Shown here piece after piece: positions 25,710 to 38,326 of a stretch of 64,000 bases of DNA (positions within the stretch are counted from its first letter, which is position 1; each line of letters begins with the position of its first letter). The translations under genes and the position numbers were made by a program. The stretch is from Cryptomeria japonica (taxonomy: Eukaryota > Streptophyta > Pinopsida > Cupressales > Cupressaceae). Location of the stretch: positions 192,596,695 through 192,660,694 of the forward strand of contig NC_081415.1 in the NCBI RefSeq assembly GCF_030272615.1, written 5' to 3'. The notes below the pieces were generated by a model. That model made no database searches. It saw nothing but the letters and a program-made list of their open reading frames with translations, and was not told the DNA's origin.

Positions 25710-28089
25710 GAATTTATTTCTTTCAAGCTCTAAATTTCTTCTCGGTGTCAATTTTGGAGAGAAATATTTCATGATTTCCATAATTATAAGGATAAGGCCT
25801 TCATGCAATTTGGGGAGTTTTGGGTTTTTCCTATGCTCCTTAGTTTTAAACTCCAAAGAAGCTAAAAGGAAATACAAAGATTAAACAAGCAATTTATGAT
25901 GAAAATAAGTTAAGAGAATAAAATACACTCCATGAATCATAGTGAATCTACCATCAAGGGTGACATAGTCATAGGCGCTTCACTTAGTGAACCTGTATTG
26001 TATCACGTGTGTTCATGGCATACTAAAGAATCCACCTATTTTCAAAAAATATTGCCCTCATCTCCTTTCTTGTCACCCCCTCCCAATACACATACCGAAT
26101 TAAAAACCTCCTATTTTGACCAGATATTGTATTTATCATTTTTTTCTTTAACATTTTTCTTACCCCTTTATATTTTTATCTTATGCTAAGAGCACATTAA
26201 GAGTTAGCTGGGTTTTAAGAAAAACTCTAGATTTGGCAAAAGGTGCTAATATTAATTGATGGGTTCTAAATTAACTAGATCTACTATTTAACTTGTCTTG
26301 GTTTAAAGTTGGAGACCTAGATTAACAAGCCCTAGAGGAAATATTGTTATATCTTTTCTATTGAAATTAACAAGTCATAGTTTGGTGTTTCCAAATTGAT
26401 TGCCCAAGAAATCCTAAGATGGAACCATACTTGATAAACAGATTCATATGAGACAAATAAACTCAAATTAGAGATAATATAAAATTATTTTTCATTAATT
26501 TGCAGAATGATTGATGCAGTTCAAGAAAATGTTCAAACTATGCATTCATTTTTTTTTCTCAAGAACACTATTCTACTCGCCCTTTACAAAAAAAATCATT
26601 TCAATCCAGAACTCCATGTTAGGACTATTTTTGCAGTCCCTAGGGTTAGGGTTTCACAAGATGTTTTGAGCTAGTGCATTCAAATAATCAATTGGTGGGA
26701 TTTGTTTTAATTTTTTGTTGATTGACTTGGCTGATAAGATTTTCCTCTTAAGTTATCTTTAAGGGTTCTACGTCATTGCATTAACCAACCTCGTGCTTGG
26801 GCTTGCGTTGTTTTGTCGGTTGGTATATTTTCCTTAAGTCTTCACACACATGTTTTTCGTTTTCCTAAGTCATGTGTTAGCATGTATTGGTCCCCTCTTA
26901 TGTCCTAGTAACTTCATCATCAAAGCACGTGCTTTAAGTCATTCCTATTTCATGGTCCCACCAGGAGGTCATGGAGTTGTCGTAGAAGTCTAGAAATCAT
27001 GTTCCACCAATCTGCGGAGCCAATGTGAAAGTCCACATCACGATAAATATTTAATAGAAGTAACTTTTTGTGGCATCGGTGATATCCTTCTCAAAGTCTC
27101 AATGACCTATCCACTTATCAACAAGGATTTAGTGAAGGAATGATGTTGAAGGTTTGCTGGGAGATTTCTTAGATCTCAATGACTCATGACAATGCCAACA
27201 TGAACAATGTTCAAAGGTAAACTACTTATCGGTGAGATCTTGCACTTAGGGGAGGCTCTAATTCTCTCTTGTCGACTTGTTGATGCACATGTGGATGGAC
27301 ACTCAAAAAAATAAAGCTTGTCAATGAGATTCTGTATCCTGAGGACATTTAAATTTCATCTTGTTGACTTGTTGATGCATACATGGATGTACACATAAGA
27401 AGAAATGACCATTGGCAAAATCTTCCTACACATTCTAATGACTTAGAGATGGAGGAGGTTGCTAAACCATGACAAATTTGTGGCGTCCACATAACCAAAT
27501 AGTGCAAACAACAAAATGATGTCACGAGGGAGATTAGTGGGAGAGATTTTTAACTCCTACGATCCACCGATGCTAACACATACATGGGAAATTTTTAAGT
27601 CTAGGTGAGACAAAAAGACAATGGCATTTCCTAATTTTTTTCAGTAGTATCAAATCTCATTTATGATGGTTTTAAAATGTTTCAATTATCCAATGATGCC
27701 AAGTGTTACAAAGCCAACCATCGGTAATAAAATTTCAAATTTTGTTGATGTTCGTTGACCAAATCAAATCAATGGTGGAGTTTTAAAATTGATCAACTGT
27801 TCATTCTAAGGAATGAAAGATTGTATGAAGGATATTAATGACAACCACATGGTAGATAAATAGTTGATCTAAAAGCACCAATTTGAGTAGATTTTCTCAA
27901 TTTTGAGCAAAAATGTGATTGAAGGTGAAAGAAAAGACAAGCTTGAGCTCTGGAGATTGTGGTTTAGAGAAGCTAAAGAAGAATTGTAAACAGGAAAATT
28001 TAAACAGTGAGTTTGCTTCTTTCCTATTTTCTTATATCTATTTATAATTTCCAAATGTTTAGAGGCTAAAGAAATTAGAAACCCTAGCC
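25710..28089. other. No recognisable gene
   Basis: Mixed-composition sequence. A phrase (GACTTGTTGATGCA(C/T)A(C/T)(A/G)TGGATG(G/T)ACAC) occurs twice, near 27278 and 27366, indicating a small diverged tandem duplication. Open frames 25932-26189 and 27869-28054 lack family features. Confidence 0.45.
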
Positions 28090-28346
28090 ATAGAATTGAT
28101 TCAATCTTTCAATTTCCTTCGTAAAATCAAGAAACTAGAAAACATGTCCACCTCATCCAAAGCCTCTGCACCCGAGGGCCCTATACCCAAAAGACAAAAG
28201 AAGGAATCAAACCTCTATGATGAACTAATTACTCAATTTCTAGGGTTTTCTCGAAGACCAGGAAATATACAACATGTAGAGATATTTCATGACTCTCAAA
28301 GGAATTGCAAATAAGCTTATATGCCAATCAAAGGCCTTAACATTTT

Positions 28347-28843
28347 TGTGAGACATGGACCAGCTTTGATACCATGTGATATTTTGCCAAGATCAAGAGG
28401 CAATGGAAAGCACAAATAAGAGAGACAAAATATATGATAGGAATAAACTGTATTCTATCAAGATGCAAAATATGATCAACTGGATCATTACAAGATATAG
28501 ATTGATTGCACGTACAAATAATGTATATGAGCTTGCTTATATAGGCAAGGCTATATGGATATGTGAGCACACGAACGTGACATGTGGCTCAATAAGAAAC
28601 AAGGGTAGGTAGGAAATAGGTGTGGGTAGGTAGGAGAAATAATATAATATTCCACATGAGGTGGAATGTAAAAACAAAATAAGATCAACACCATAAAAGG
28701 TGGAAATTCTCCTACACACACTATCCCAATGTTGGCACAAACACCCAAGTGTCTCATACCCAAACTACTATTAAATGCATGTACCTACGTAAACTTAAGT
28801 AAGGTGTAATAATATCCATGATGAATAATTATTTACACCAACA
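28347..28843 (-). repeat. 3' LTR of the 2.47-kb element
   Basis: 497 bp, TG...CA ends, same length as its partner at 30320-30816, with about 13 substitutions and no gaps by eye. The purine-rich tract for second-strand priming adjoins it at 28844-28852. Confidence 0.92.
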
Positions 28844-30319
28844 CCCCCCCTTAAGTGCAACTTAGGGGAATGCACTAAAGTCTACAATGCAACTAAGAAA
28901 TGCAATATGGGTCCCGACTACTAGGCCGTGTTAGGTACCCATGTACAAATGCAAATGCAATCTCCCATAAACGGAGAAAGAGCGAAAAACCCAATGGGAA
29001 AAAACCCTCCCCCAAAAGAGAGATGATGAAAGCACACAATGCTCTCAATGATGAATCTCTTGCAAAGATGGTCCAATGATGTTGACCAAAATTCCTCCCC
29101 ATGAGGAAGAAAGAGAGCCAATGTTGTACCAATAATATCAAAGTGTGACAAAACCAAGTACCAAGTTGATGACAATGAATCAATCGCTGCAACAAAATGA
29201 AGATCAGGCATGGAGACAACCTGCTGTGAGCATCATCTGGATACTCAAAAATAGCAGAAATATTGGTACAATCCAAGTCTCACGGAAGCCATGCACAAAT
29301 GTGTACAATCTAAGTCTCAATTGGAGTCATTCACCGTCTCACAAGATATTCCTAATCTATGTATACAAGAGGATTACATCGAATATGTCAACAATGACAA
29401 GATACAAAAAGGTGTGGCACTTTATGATAGTGCGAGTACAATATTTCTCAAGCAAGAGAATACATCATGATAAAATATTCAAATGTGGAAACATGAAAAT
29501 GATGCCACCAACAAAGAAGCCCTGTAGAATACTGCAGATGAAGATGCCTCCGAATGGAATTTCACCAAGAGATATAAATGAACAACTGACCTCCCATAAA
29601 AAGATCATGTTGGCACTTGCAAATAATGGCAAAGTGGACTTCTGATTTCAACTTTACAACTTCTCAAAATGAGATATACGAGACTTCAACAAATACTGCT
29701 AGTGATCTAAACTGAGATCCAAGCAAAATACAAGTACCAAATAGGCCAAAAAATGACCAAATACTGAAAGTACAATTTTTACTCAAAATCACTGCAAACA
29801 AATGGCAGATTATGAAAGTAGACAAAAAATTATGCACTTTAAAAAAAAAATGGCACCTGAAAAGGAGTCCATATGAGCCCAAATGAAGCCTCCAAATTTG
29901 TAAAAATCGGGATTTCATAATTTCCGAAAAAATTGTATCCGAAAATTTAAAAAAATCCTGCACCACTGTATAGATCACGAAATTCTACCCCAAAACAAAA
30001 AACATTGCTCGAAAAAATGAGTCTGGATGAGTGAGATATCGCTATTTGCAAATTGCCTGCAAAATTATAATTTCTGGAAAATTTCTGCTGCAGAATCAAA
30101 CTTCAAATGTCTCTAGATTTGGCCTCTGAAGTCCGATTTGGATGAAAAAAAAAGGTGATTCTTAATTTCTCAAACCTCCTCAATCCAATGGTGACCTCAG
30201 AACTGACCCAACAAGCTTCAATAATAACCTGCAATAGAAAGCTCCAAAATGGAAACCCCAAATAGCATCAAGTTTCTCTTAATTGGCAAACCAATGACAC
30301 ACTAATGGCTCTGATACCA

Positions 30320-30816
30320 TGTGAGACATGGACCAGCTCTGATACCATGTGATATTTTGCCAAGATCAAGAGGCAATGAAAAGCACAAATAAGAGAGACA
30401 AAATATATGATAGGAATAAACTGTATTCTATCAAGATGCAAAATATGATCAACTGGATCATTACAAGATATAGATTGATTGCTCGTACAAATAATGTAGA
30501 TGAGCTTGCTTATATAGGCAAGGCTATATGGATATGTGAGCACACAAACATGACATGTGGCTCAATAAGAAACAAGAGTAGGTAGGAAATAGGTGTGGGT
30601 AGGTAGGAGAAACAATATAATATTCCACATGAGGTGAAATGTAACAAGAAGATAAGATCAACACCATAAAAGGTGGAAATTCTCCTACACACACTATCCC
30701 AATGTTGGCACAAACACCCAAGTGTCTCATACCCAAACTACTATTAAATGCATGTACCTAAGTAAACTTAAGTAAGGTGTAATAATATCCATGATGAATA
30801 ATTATTTACACCAACA
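30320..30816 (-). repeat. 5' LTR of the 2.47-kb element
   Basis: 497 bp. It is adjoined on its inner side by the 13-bp primer-binding site at 30307-30319. A TGGTATCA(A/G)AGCTGG-like sequence also lies inside each LTR near its inner edge (30336-30349), so the primer-site motif is partly duplicated within the LTR. Confidence 0.92.
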
Positions 30817-33800
30817 ATTTTTAAGAGTTGGAGTGTTACCCCTAGAGAATAGGTTCATCTTGATTGGTAATCCCAAATGTCTTTGTAAATGTGGACTTAA
30901 TTAGAGTAATTGCAAAGTAATAAAATGTCAATACAAGGTGCATTTGATTAATTTATGAGAACCTGGTTCAAATAAGTAAATCCACTATTTGTCAAGTGTT
31001 TGGCATGGAGGATGTAGTAGGTAATGACATGGGTAGAAAATTGGGTAGCTTGAGAGTAGAATACCTCAGTGTGGAGGGGGTGTATAGGAGAAAGTGGTTA
31101 CCACTTCATAGGCCCAAGATGAGCAATAGACTTCAAAAGTTTGAGAAAACAAATGTACCACCTTATAGTGTTGAATTATTTCACAAGTATGTTTAGATGA
31201 CTTATTATTCTCTATGTCAAGTGTTTGGTTTTGAGGGACACTTAGACATGTCCGAGGTACTTACAATATTGATTTGTGATGTCTGAAGTACCATTGAAAA
31301 TAGACATTTTGACTATCCTCACTTTGTAGCAAAAGGGCTTCACAATGTCCTAATCAGTATTCAAACGAATAGTCCAGTTGTCACATTCAAATGATATTCC
31401 TTATTGATGAACATACTGCTATTTTTGGACAGAGGAATAGATTCTAGAGTAATGATTTATGCATTAAGGACTTTGATGATAATGGAGCAAGGCGACCCAT
31501 GCAGGTATGGACATCTATTTGGGACCGTGGTTATATATGCATGCCCAATATTTACATTTTGAGGAGCATTTTGTTTGAAAACTATTTGGTTTATTTGGTC
31601 ATAACCCTCCAAGGTTGTTAGATAAGATTATGAAGTTCTTGAGGCCTAAAGGAAGGGAACATGAGATAAAAGGTTAAAATAAACCATAATTGGGCCGATT
31701 GGTACATCATAGAGAAGAATACGTACATAAGAGTCTATGGATTTGAGGGACAACCACATTTGTTGTCTTTGATAGTTCCTTACAGATTGACATATCTATA
31801 AATAATCAAACAAATGTATGAGGTAGATGCTTCTTTTGATAAGTCACATAAAGGTTATTTTATGCCTTCTTATCTTCATATTGGAAATTTTTAGGTTTCT
31901 TCATTACATAGCTTTGCACAATCCATCAAAATCTTGGATAGCTATAAGTTACCCCTACATTTAAAGGGCAAGAAATTTAATCTAGAACAATACATCACAT
32001 TTGTAAGAAAGTTTGTAGGTTTGAGCACATACAATCACACGTTTGTGCTTAAAGAGGAATTAACAAGGAATTCCCCAACTTTTGAAGCCACTGTAGAAAG
32101 GGTTAAAGTATGGATAAAGGTTGATAAAGAAAGAAAGTTGACTGACCCTACATACAAGGGTGCATTTGTGAATGAGGATGATAAGGTCACAAGAATAGAG
32201 TTGTTACTCCAACATGAATCTAGGCTGACATCAAATGTGCCAATCGTTTCTCCATCTTCACCTAGTGTCTCATACATTAGTGTGGAAGGACACAGGGTTG
32301 TTTCTCCTTTCACTCAAATGTCTCTTTCTCCATCAATAGGAATGGAGGTATCACATGATGTGGGAGAAAGTGCAGCACCCCATGAGGAAGAGGAAGAGGT
32401 AATGCAACAAGTGCAAGTTCACGTACCAAATTACCAACCCCCAAATGATTAAGATGGACAAATTGATGAAATTGTTGATTTCTTAATAGATGAAGTCAAA
32501 GCTCTAGCTTCTAAGAAGTTTGTATCTGATGATGATTTCATCAATTTAAGTGAGTTCAAAGTGTTTATTAATAAATTCAAGGGAAGGAAATTTTATGAAA
32601 GAACTCTTAATACCCCCCCAAATAAAATAGATGAGGTTGTCAAACAATTTTGGTGGAGGTGAAAGAAGAAACCAATGGCATGACCCCATAAAAGGGACTT
32701 CATAATTGTTAAAATAAGCAAGATGCATGCTCCTTCAAGGAACATATATGTCCTCTTGCATTGCCTTTGATAATCTCAAGAGATATCAAGGTTTGGATAT
32801 GAAGTTAAGCGATGAAGGAATAGATAAATTATGTTATGGTTCAAGTTTTAGGCCTAGTGACAAAGTTTTGGCTATGTAGTGTTTGTATCCATCTGACAAG
32901 AGGCCTATCGCCATTGTAGATCCATAATATATTTTGGGGAACTTTATTGTTTATAGGTTGGAAGATGTCAGTGTAAAACAGGTTGCAGACTTGAATGTAG
33001 ATACTACATTATATACTAGGGCTGCAGTAGAGAAGCTCATTGCTATGAAAGAGGAGCTAGAGAGGAAGAAAGTTGAGCTAAATGAGAGATTAAGCACCTC
33101 TCGATAACAAGGTCTTCTATTATTTGCACAACATGCTGCTACTCAATTGAAGATTGACCTAGCCATTAAGAAGAAAAATAGGATAGAAATAGAAAGACGA
33201 CCGGTCAAGGCTCAAGAGGAAAACCAAAGGCTTGGTAAGAATCTAAATTCATAGATTTAAAATGGCTCAGAAATTGATTGAAGCTAAATTTTCACAGAGG
33301 GTACCTCATTTATGATTAATGCAGAACATGTGCCAAGATATTATTGGTGTTGTCAAATTACAAAGGAAAGTAGAGCTTGGATTGAAATTGACTCAAAATT
33401 ATATAAATAGAAAGCAACAATTGTTATAATTTTTTTTAGCAATATGGAAGTCATTTTGATAATGATGTTAAATTGCAATTGGTAACTATAATGGATGAGA
33501 CAAAGGCTATATTGTCAGAGATGGATCTATTGTTGAATGAACATCATAAATATCATGGACATGTAGGGAAAGCTTTGAATAAATTCAATAAACTGCAAGG
33601 TACACAACGAGGTCAACATTTTTCAAGGACATAGGAGAAGATGGAAATGAAGTTGAGTGGAAAGAAGAGCTTGGGAGAGTATTTCTCCATGGCATAATGA
33701 ATAATGTGTTTGATGATATTGACAGAGTAGAAGAAAACCTCCATAAGAAGCTAGAATGAATTTCACAATTGGAGTACAATGTGAGGACCTTGAATAAACA

Positions 33801-33960
33801 AAATGCTTTGGTGGCTATTCAAGCTTATGAAGAGCATATAAAGACTTGCACAAAATTCTTGCAAAAGGAGAAATGATTGCTTATGAAGAGCATATTCTAG
33901 TTGAGGCTAATCAAATTTTGACACATGTACAAATGGATTGAAGCTTGTTTGGCTCCTTTT

Positions 33961-35380
33961 TTATTATAAAAAGGAATTCAAGACCATCCACAAAGGGTTC
34001 TAAAAAATTCTCTTGGGTGGGTAGAATGTATTTTGTTCAATCTTTTTGGTAATAGAAGATAGTTGCAGAGTCTTTACTGCTTTACAAAATTGTATACACA
34101 ATTGAATTAAATGAAATGAATACAATGAAATTCATATTTTCTCCTATTTTATGTGTTTACTCATATGAATGGATATCTCTAAGGTCCATTAATTTGTCTT
34201 AACAATCAATTGTGAATGTTTAATATGAATTGTAGGTTTCTTTCAAGGAAAGAATTAAATTCTATAATTATATTGTAGTAAGGTAGACATATCTTATAGT
34301 GATTCTTAAGTAGAATCTAATTTTTTTGTGGTGACATTTGTGTGAGGCACAAGTGTTAGATGATAAAATTGTGAGATATTTATACTATTTATAAGCATTG
34401 CATTCTTTGTTGTTGGACTCTATTACTCATTTATAATTAGCTTAGATCTAAGTCCCAATTGGTGAATGAATGAAATTGAACCAAATATAGCTATAATTCA
34501 AGATGATTAATCTTTCCTTTCTATATTTTCCTTGGTATATGAAACAACTTGCTTAGATGAGAGAAAAAAGTAAAGACAACAAATCCACAAGGAAGATTTT
34601 GCAATTTATCAAGTTCTTTATTATTATGCAAAGTTGAAACAAGATACAAATTAATGGTGCAATAGAGGGCTAGACAAACTCAAGTGTACCTTCAATAGTT
34701 AACCAACAATCAACTTGTAATGGAACAACCTAATTGGTCTCATTTAAGTTCATAGAGGGAATTGACCTCATTTTAAATACATTCAAATATAAATTCTATA
34801 GATTTGTATAGAGTATGAACCATTGAGATTAGTGCAACATCAACAATAATATTAAGAAAGGCAAGTTGTGGGCAAGTTATCAATCTTCCACAATGCCAAG
34901 TTGTTTAATTGATGACCTTCTAGCACCTTTAAATTTGATTTGAAAACCCCATTGATATCATGAATGAGATACAAACTTTCATCAACTCATGTACTTGTAC
35001 ATTTGGATTGCCATATGAGACCCAAATTTGTATTGAAATTTTTATTTAGAACACATTTTATCTTTTCTCCAATTTTATTTCACTACAAAATATGAATGGC
35101 CAGTGAAAGAAACTTACACCAAGAAGTAGGTAGAAAAAAATTGGTTGAGTTATCCCGAACATTCACCATCTAGACTATTCATTGCACTTGAAGCCAAAAA
35201 GTATAAAACCAATATTCGAGATTTGATAAAAAAAATATTTTTAAACAATCTAACAATGGGAATACACAAGGAAGAAGAAAGTAGAATGTTTTGAAAATAC
35301 ACCTTGTTCAAATTTTTAACAAAATCTGAAAAAAATTGTGATCTCTTTCTTCTAATTTTTATGTATCATTCCTAGCATTG
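33961..35380. other. No recognisable gene
   Basis: AT-rich spacer between two decayed genes that point toward each other. I see no motif, repeat or RNA gene that I can support. Confidence 0.45.
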
Positions 35381-37872
35381 TAAGATAAGTTGGTTTCTGC
35401 TATGACAAAATCAAGTTCCACAAAAGCATGATTTATCAAATCATACATGTACATGCATTACCCCTCTATTCTATTATACCAACATAATTGAAGCTCAATG
35501 CCTTCTAGTCTATCCAAAAGTTCAATGTTATTATCGTAATCAAACACCCTATTACCATCCTTCCTCCATATTCTTTAAACCCTTCCAATGTACTAGGTTC
35601 CACAAGAAACACCTTGTCTTGTAATTCAACAAACACCTTATTATGTAGTACATTCAGTGGGAGGTATTGAATTGCTTTCAAACAACACCCCTCAATCTGA
35701 GATCAAATTCTAAAGCTAATTAAAACAACCTTTTGTGGGGCCCTCTCATCCTGCCAAAAGTAGACCCCATTCCTCACTATAGTCAACTTATATTTAGATA
35801 ACATCAAATTTCCATTCATCTGACTAACCAAACAAGCTTTGAACATATCCTTACCATCAAGCTCTAATACCGGTTTCATAGTTTTATATAAACACATCCT
35901 AAATTCATCACATTCTGGAATCATCTTACAAAAGTTGCATGCCAATTATTCAAATGGGATCCTTGTCTCAGAAGCCCTCTTGCAATGAATATGTCTATAT
36001 GGGCCATCAATACAATATTCATTACCCTCATAACATAGCCTCATCTTGGTATGCTTTTCTATGGCCCATAATTTTCCACCCTTTTGATTATCCATTAGGA
36101 CCTTTGTGTCTAATATCTCCTCATTTGTATTAATATGGGAATACCAATACCCCCAACATTGCAACATCAATGACTTTGAATGACCTTTAATAAGATGCTA
36201 AAACAAATAATGTATAAATTACAATAGATCATATTCAAAATAAACTTAAACTTGGGTAGTTAACACACCTAAAGTAGAAGGATTTGCACTTGTAGAAACC
36301 CTATGTAATACAGATGGTGATGATGGGACCAAGAACCTAGTCAAATTTTGTTGGGACTTATCATTGGTAGGCTTATTGAGTCTTCTAGCTATGCCACTTC
36401 TTAAAACAATTGTACCATGTGAATCCTCATCTGTAATAGCGATGTGCTTGTTTGATTTCATGTGTTCATTTAGAAAACTAATAATATTACCACTTGTTGG
36501 CATTAAACAAAACCATTTATTACATTGTGTACATTCCACTCTTAATTTTTTCTTATCCTCATAGCCTACAAGTGTTGGTTTCACCACCTTGAACAAATTA
36601 GGATCTTATGTCGTTGAAATTATCTAGAAGTTTAATTGCTTGATCAATCTCAAGTCCATCTCTAACCACTATTGTCTACTTTTCTATGCTACTCGAATGA
36701 TTTTTACTATTTCTCTCCATTAAAATGTGATGTTGATGGGACATTGTTTCCATATGATTGTTTCTGAAGTTATGAAATGTTTGTGCTGCCATAAATACTT
36801 CCCCCATTCCATAATCAACGCCACAACTTTCACAACAAATATTTATTTTACCTGTTCTCCCTTTTCTGAGTATACTTTGAGAGTAGGTTTCTCATTGACA
36901 AACTCTTCCATTAAACTATTCACTTTCTGATTCCAAGATGCCAATACATTAGGATCAATAACTATGATTTGTCCTACTAACTCAAACCCATTTCCAACTC
37001 TTGGGTATTTATGCATACCTTCCTCCAAACTCTCTCTATTGTGTTGAGGGTTTGGTGTACTTTTCACTATATTTTAATCCAACACATCAACATTCACTTT
37101 GTCATGTTTCCTCTTCATGCCTATAAATGTTGTTGTATAACTTTCCTTTTTTGTTCTTTTTTTATATTTAAAGGATGCCCAAGCCCACTAATAAAATCAA
37201 AATGATATTCAATGAGTTCATCATCCACAATTTCATGACAGATGTCAGCAAGTGTACAACCTTTTTGACAAATGGCTATGCCAAGAATGAATTTTTTTTT
37301 TACTAGTAACAACTACATATTCCATATCCACAATTGGATCCATTTGCATTTCAATCCACATGTACTTATCATTTGGTTAAGTAATGGATAAAATTATAGT
37401 AAAAAAATCAAAAGTCAGGTTATAATATTTCTATGCAATGGTGATGTTCATCTTGGTGCATCCATAAGTAAATTAAAAATAAAGTAAGTCAAATTTACAT
37501 ATTAAGGGGTTCATTTGGAAATGGAGAAATTAAGAGTCATTGAAGTTGTTTATTTTCCTTGATAATTGCCCCAAGGAACTCTTTCTTTTCCTTACTATTC
37601 CAATTGGGGTTACTAAGGCATGATTTATGAGATCTTTTGGTTTGAGATAAGTATAAATCAACATTGGCTAATTGGAAAGGATGACATTTCTTCACATGGA
37701 ATTGCAATTGCATTTTGTAAGATTGTAAATCTCTATTTTGGCGGTAGAGTTTTCCATCCATAAGGCCACATGAAGGGTACAAAAATATTACACTGGAGCT
37801 TGATGAGTTGATTTCCTGTCAGAATTGAAAAGTAATTGATCAAATTCTTCGATTGTATCTATTTTTGCAGTC
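35380..37872 (-). pseudogene. Unrecognised zinc-finger-like gene, exon split by the 12-kb transposon
   Basis: Minus-strand coding pieces, in order: an exon beginning at about 50093 beyond the transposon, after a good acceptor (pyrimidine tract then CTAG), reads ADHEHFVPLT and continues at 37872 as AKIDTIEEFDQ. Then come 37782-37537 (YRQNRDLQSYKMQLQFHVKK), 37380-37121 (frameshifted at a run of nine or ten A near 37295; WIEMQMDPIVDMEYV, then GCTLADICHEIVDDEL), 37067-36843, and 36596-36246 with C-x2-C...H-x5-H (CTQCNKWF ... HMKSNKH). Last are 36170-35703 (CNFCKMIPECDEFRMCLYK) and a tail to about 35380 (NKVFVELQDKVFLVEP). Some gaps may be introns; others are frameshifts. The zinc-finger-like pattern suggests nucleic-acid binding, but I do not recognise the family and suspect a transposon-associated gene. 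Confidence 0.5.
37869..37872. repeat. AGTC target-site duplication, left copy
   Basis: AGTC abuts the left terminus GGGCGTGTGCACAAAG, and the second AGTC (50059-50062) abuts the right terminus ...CTTTGTGCACTTACCC. Removing the element with one AGTC restores an open minus-strand frame reading HEHFVPLTAKIDTIEEFD across the joint, which independently supports these exact boundaries. Confidence 0.75.
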
Positions 37873-37913
37873 GGGCGTGTGCACAAAGATGGTGGTCAGA
37901 AAAGTGGACACCA
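37873..37913 (+). repeat. Left terminal inverted repeat
   Basis: Bases 37879-37898 (GTGCACAAAGATGGTGGTCA) are a perfect inverted match to 50033-50052. A second block, AGTGGACAC (37903-37911), matches AGTGGACAC on the minus strand near the right end, where it is displaced by about ten extra bases. The outermost bases are GGG on the left and GGG (minus strand) on the right. Confidence 0.85.
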
Positions 37914-37939
37914 CCCAAAAAAAACTTGGAAAAACAAGT

Positions 37940-38201
37940 AGCGCATACGCGGTTTTAAAATTTCAAATTCCCGCGTACGCGCTTAGGTTTGTTCTTCCTG
38001 AGCCTAGAAAAGGTAGCGCGTACGCGCTAAGCTTAGGAAACTGAGCGCATATGTGCTACGCCTAGGAAAATTAGCGCGTACGTGCTGCTTATAGGAAAAT
38101 TAGGGCGTACGCGCTGCTTATAGGAAAATTAGGGCGTACGCGCTGCTTATAGGAAAATGAGTGCGTAAGCGCTAATAATCCTATTAAAACCGCGTATGCG
38201 G
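37940..38201. repeat. Left subterminal CpG-rich palindromic repeats
   Basis: About nine cores of the type GCGCGTACGCGC, spaced mostly 29-31 bp, many followed by TGCTTATAGGAAAAT. A perfect 16-bp palindrome TAGCGCGTACGCGCTA lies at 38014-38029. Degenerate cores include GCGCATATGTGC and GCGTAAGCGC. They lie between the terminus and the accessory-gene start at 38327, where CACTA elements carry binding sites for their accessory protein. The block is strikingly CpG-dense in an AT-rich region. Confidence 0.85.
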
Positions 38202-38326
38202 TGCCTGATGAAAAGAGTTTTAAAAAAAAACTAGGTCCTCATTTACCCGAAAAGCGCATTTTTTACTCTTTTTTTCCCATTTTTTAAGCTAAATCGCGAA
38301 CAGGGTGCAAAATTTGTCCTCAGGCT

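Larger units (their letters stand above)
28347..30816 (-). mobile_element. Complete non-autonomous LTR retrotransposon, 2470 bp
   Basis: Two direct repeats of exactly 497 bp (28347-28843 and 30320-30816) begin TG and end CA, and are flanked by the 5-bp target duplication ATTTT (28342-28346 and 30817-30821). On the minus strand the 5' LTR is the right one. Directly inside it is TGGTATCAGAGCC (30307-30319), complementary to initiator tRNA-Met. Directly inside the left LTR is a purine tract (AAGGGGGGG, 28844-28852). The 1476-bp interior holds no gag, protease, RT or integrase motif. The longest open frame (29145-29645, plus, 166 codons) is antisense to the element and without signature. Mobilisation would need proteins from a relative, probably a Ty1/copia-type element. 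The LTRs differ at about 13 of 497 positions, so insertion is fairly recent. Confidence 0.92.
28096..33960 (+). pseudogene. Unrecognised gene, decayed and split by an LTR element
   Basis: Coding-like segments in one orientation and logical order suggest a single protein. A Ser/Ala-rich start lies near 28144 (MSTSSKASAPEG, then basic PKRQKK), followed by YDELITQFLGFSRRPG. The frame then meets the LTR element at 28347. Joining the flanks across one ATTTT copy continues coding (LTFLRVGVLP, ENRFILIGNPK, near 30820). Later pieces are 30996-31196 (FGMEDVVGNDMGRKLG), about 31300-31380 (HFDYPHFVAKGLHNVL), 31934-32452 (172 codons, ending in an acidic, Pro-rich tail) and 32990-33230 (coiled-coil KLIAMKEELERKKVELNERL). 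Many frameshifts and stops occur. I do not recognise the family. It could be an element-encoded gag-like protein or a decayed host gene. Confidence 0.5.

Noticed and set aside
26635-26660. CCCTAGGGTTAGGGTTT, resembling telomere repeats
   Set aside because: Fewer than three units, within ordinary sequence.
29145-29645. 166-codon plus-strand ORF inside the 2.47-kb element
   Set aside because: It is antisense to the element, has no motif, and its length is not remarkable in this composition.
37940-38201. CRISPR-like regular palindromic repeats
   Set aside because: Spacers are near-identical linkers, the genome is plant, and the repeats sit just inside a transposon terminus.
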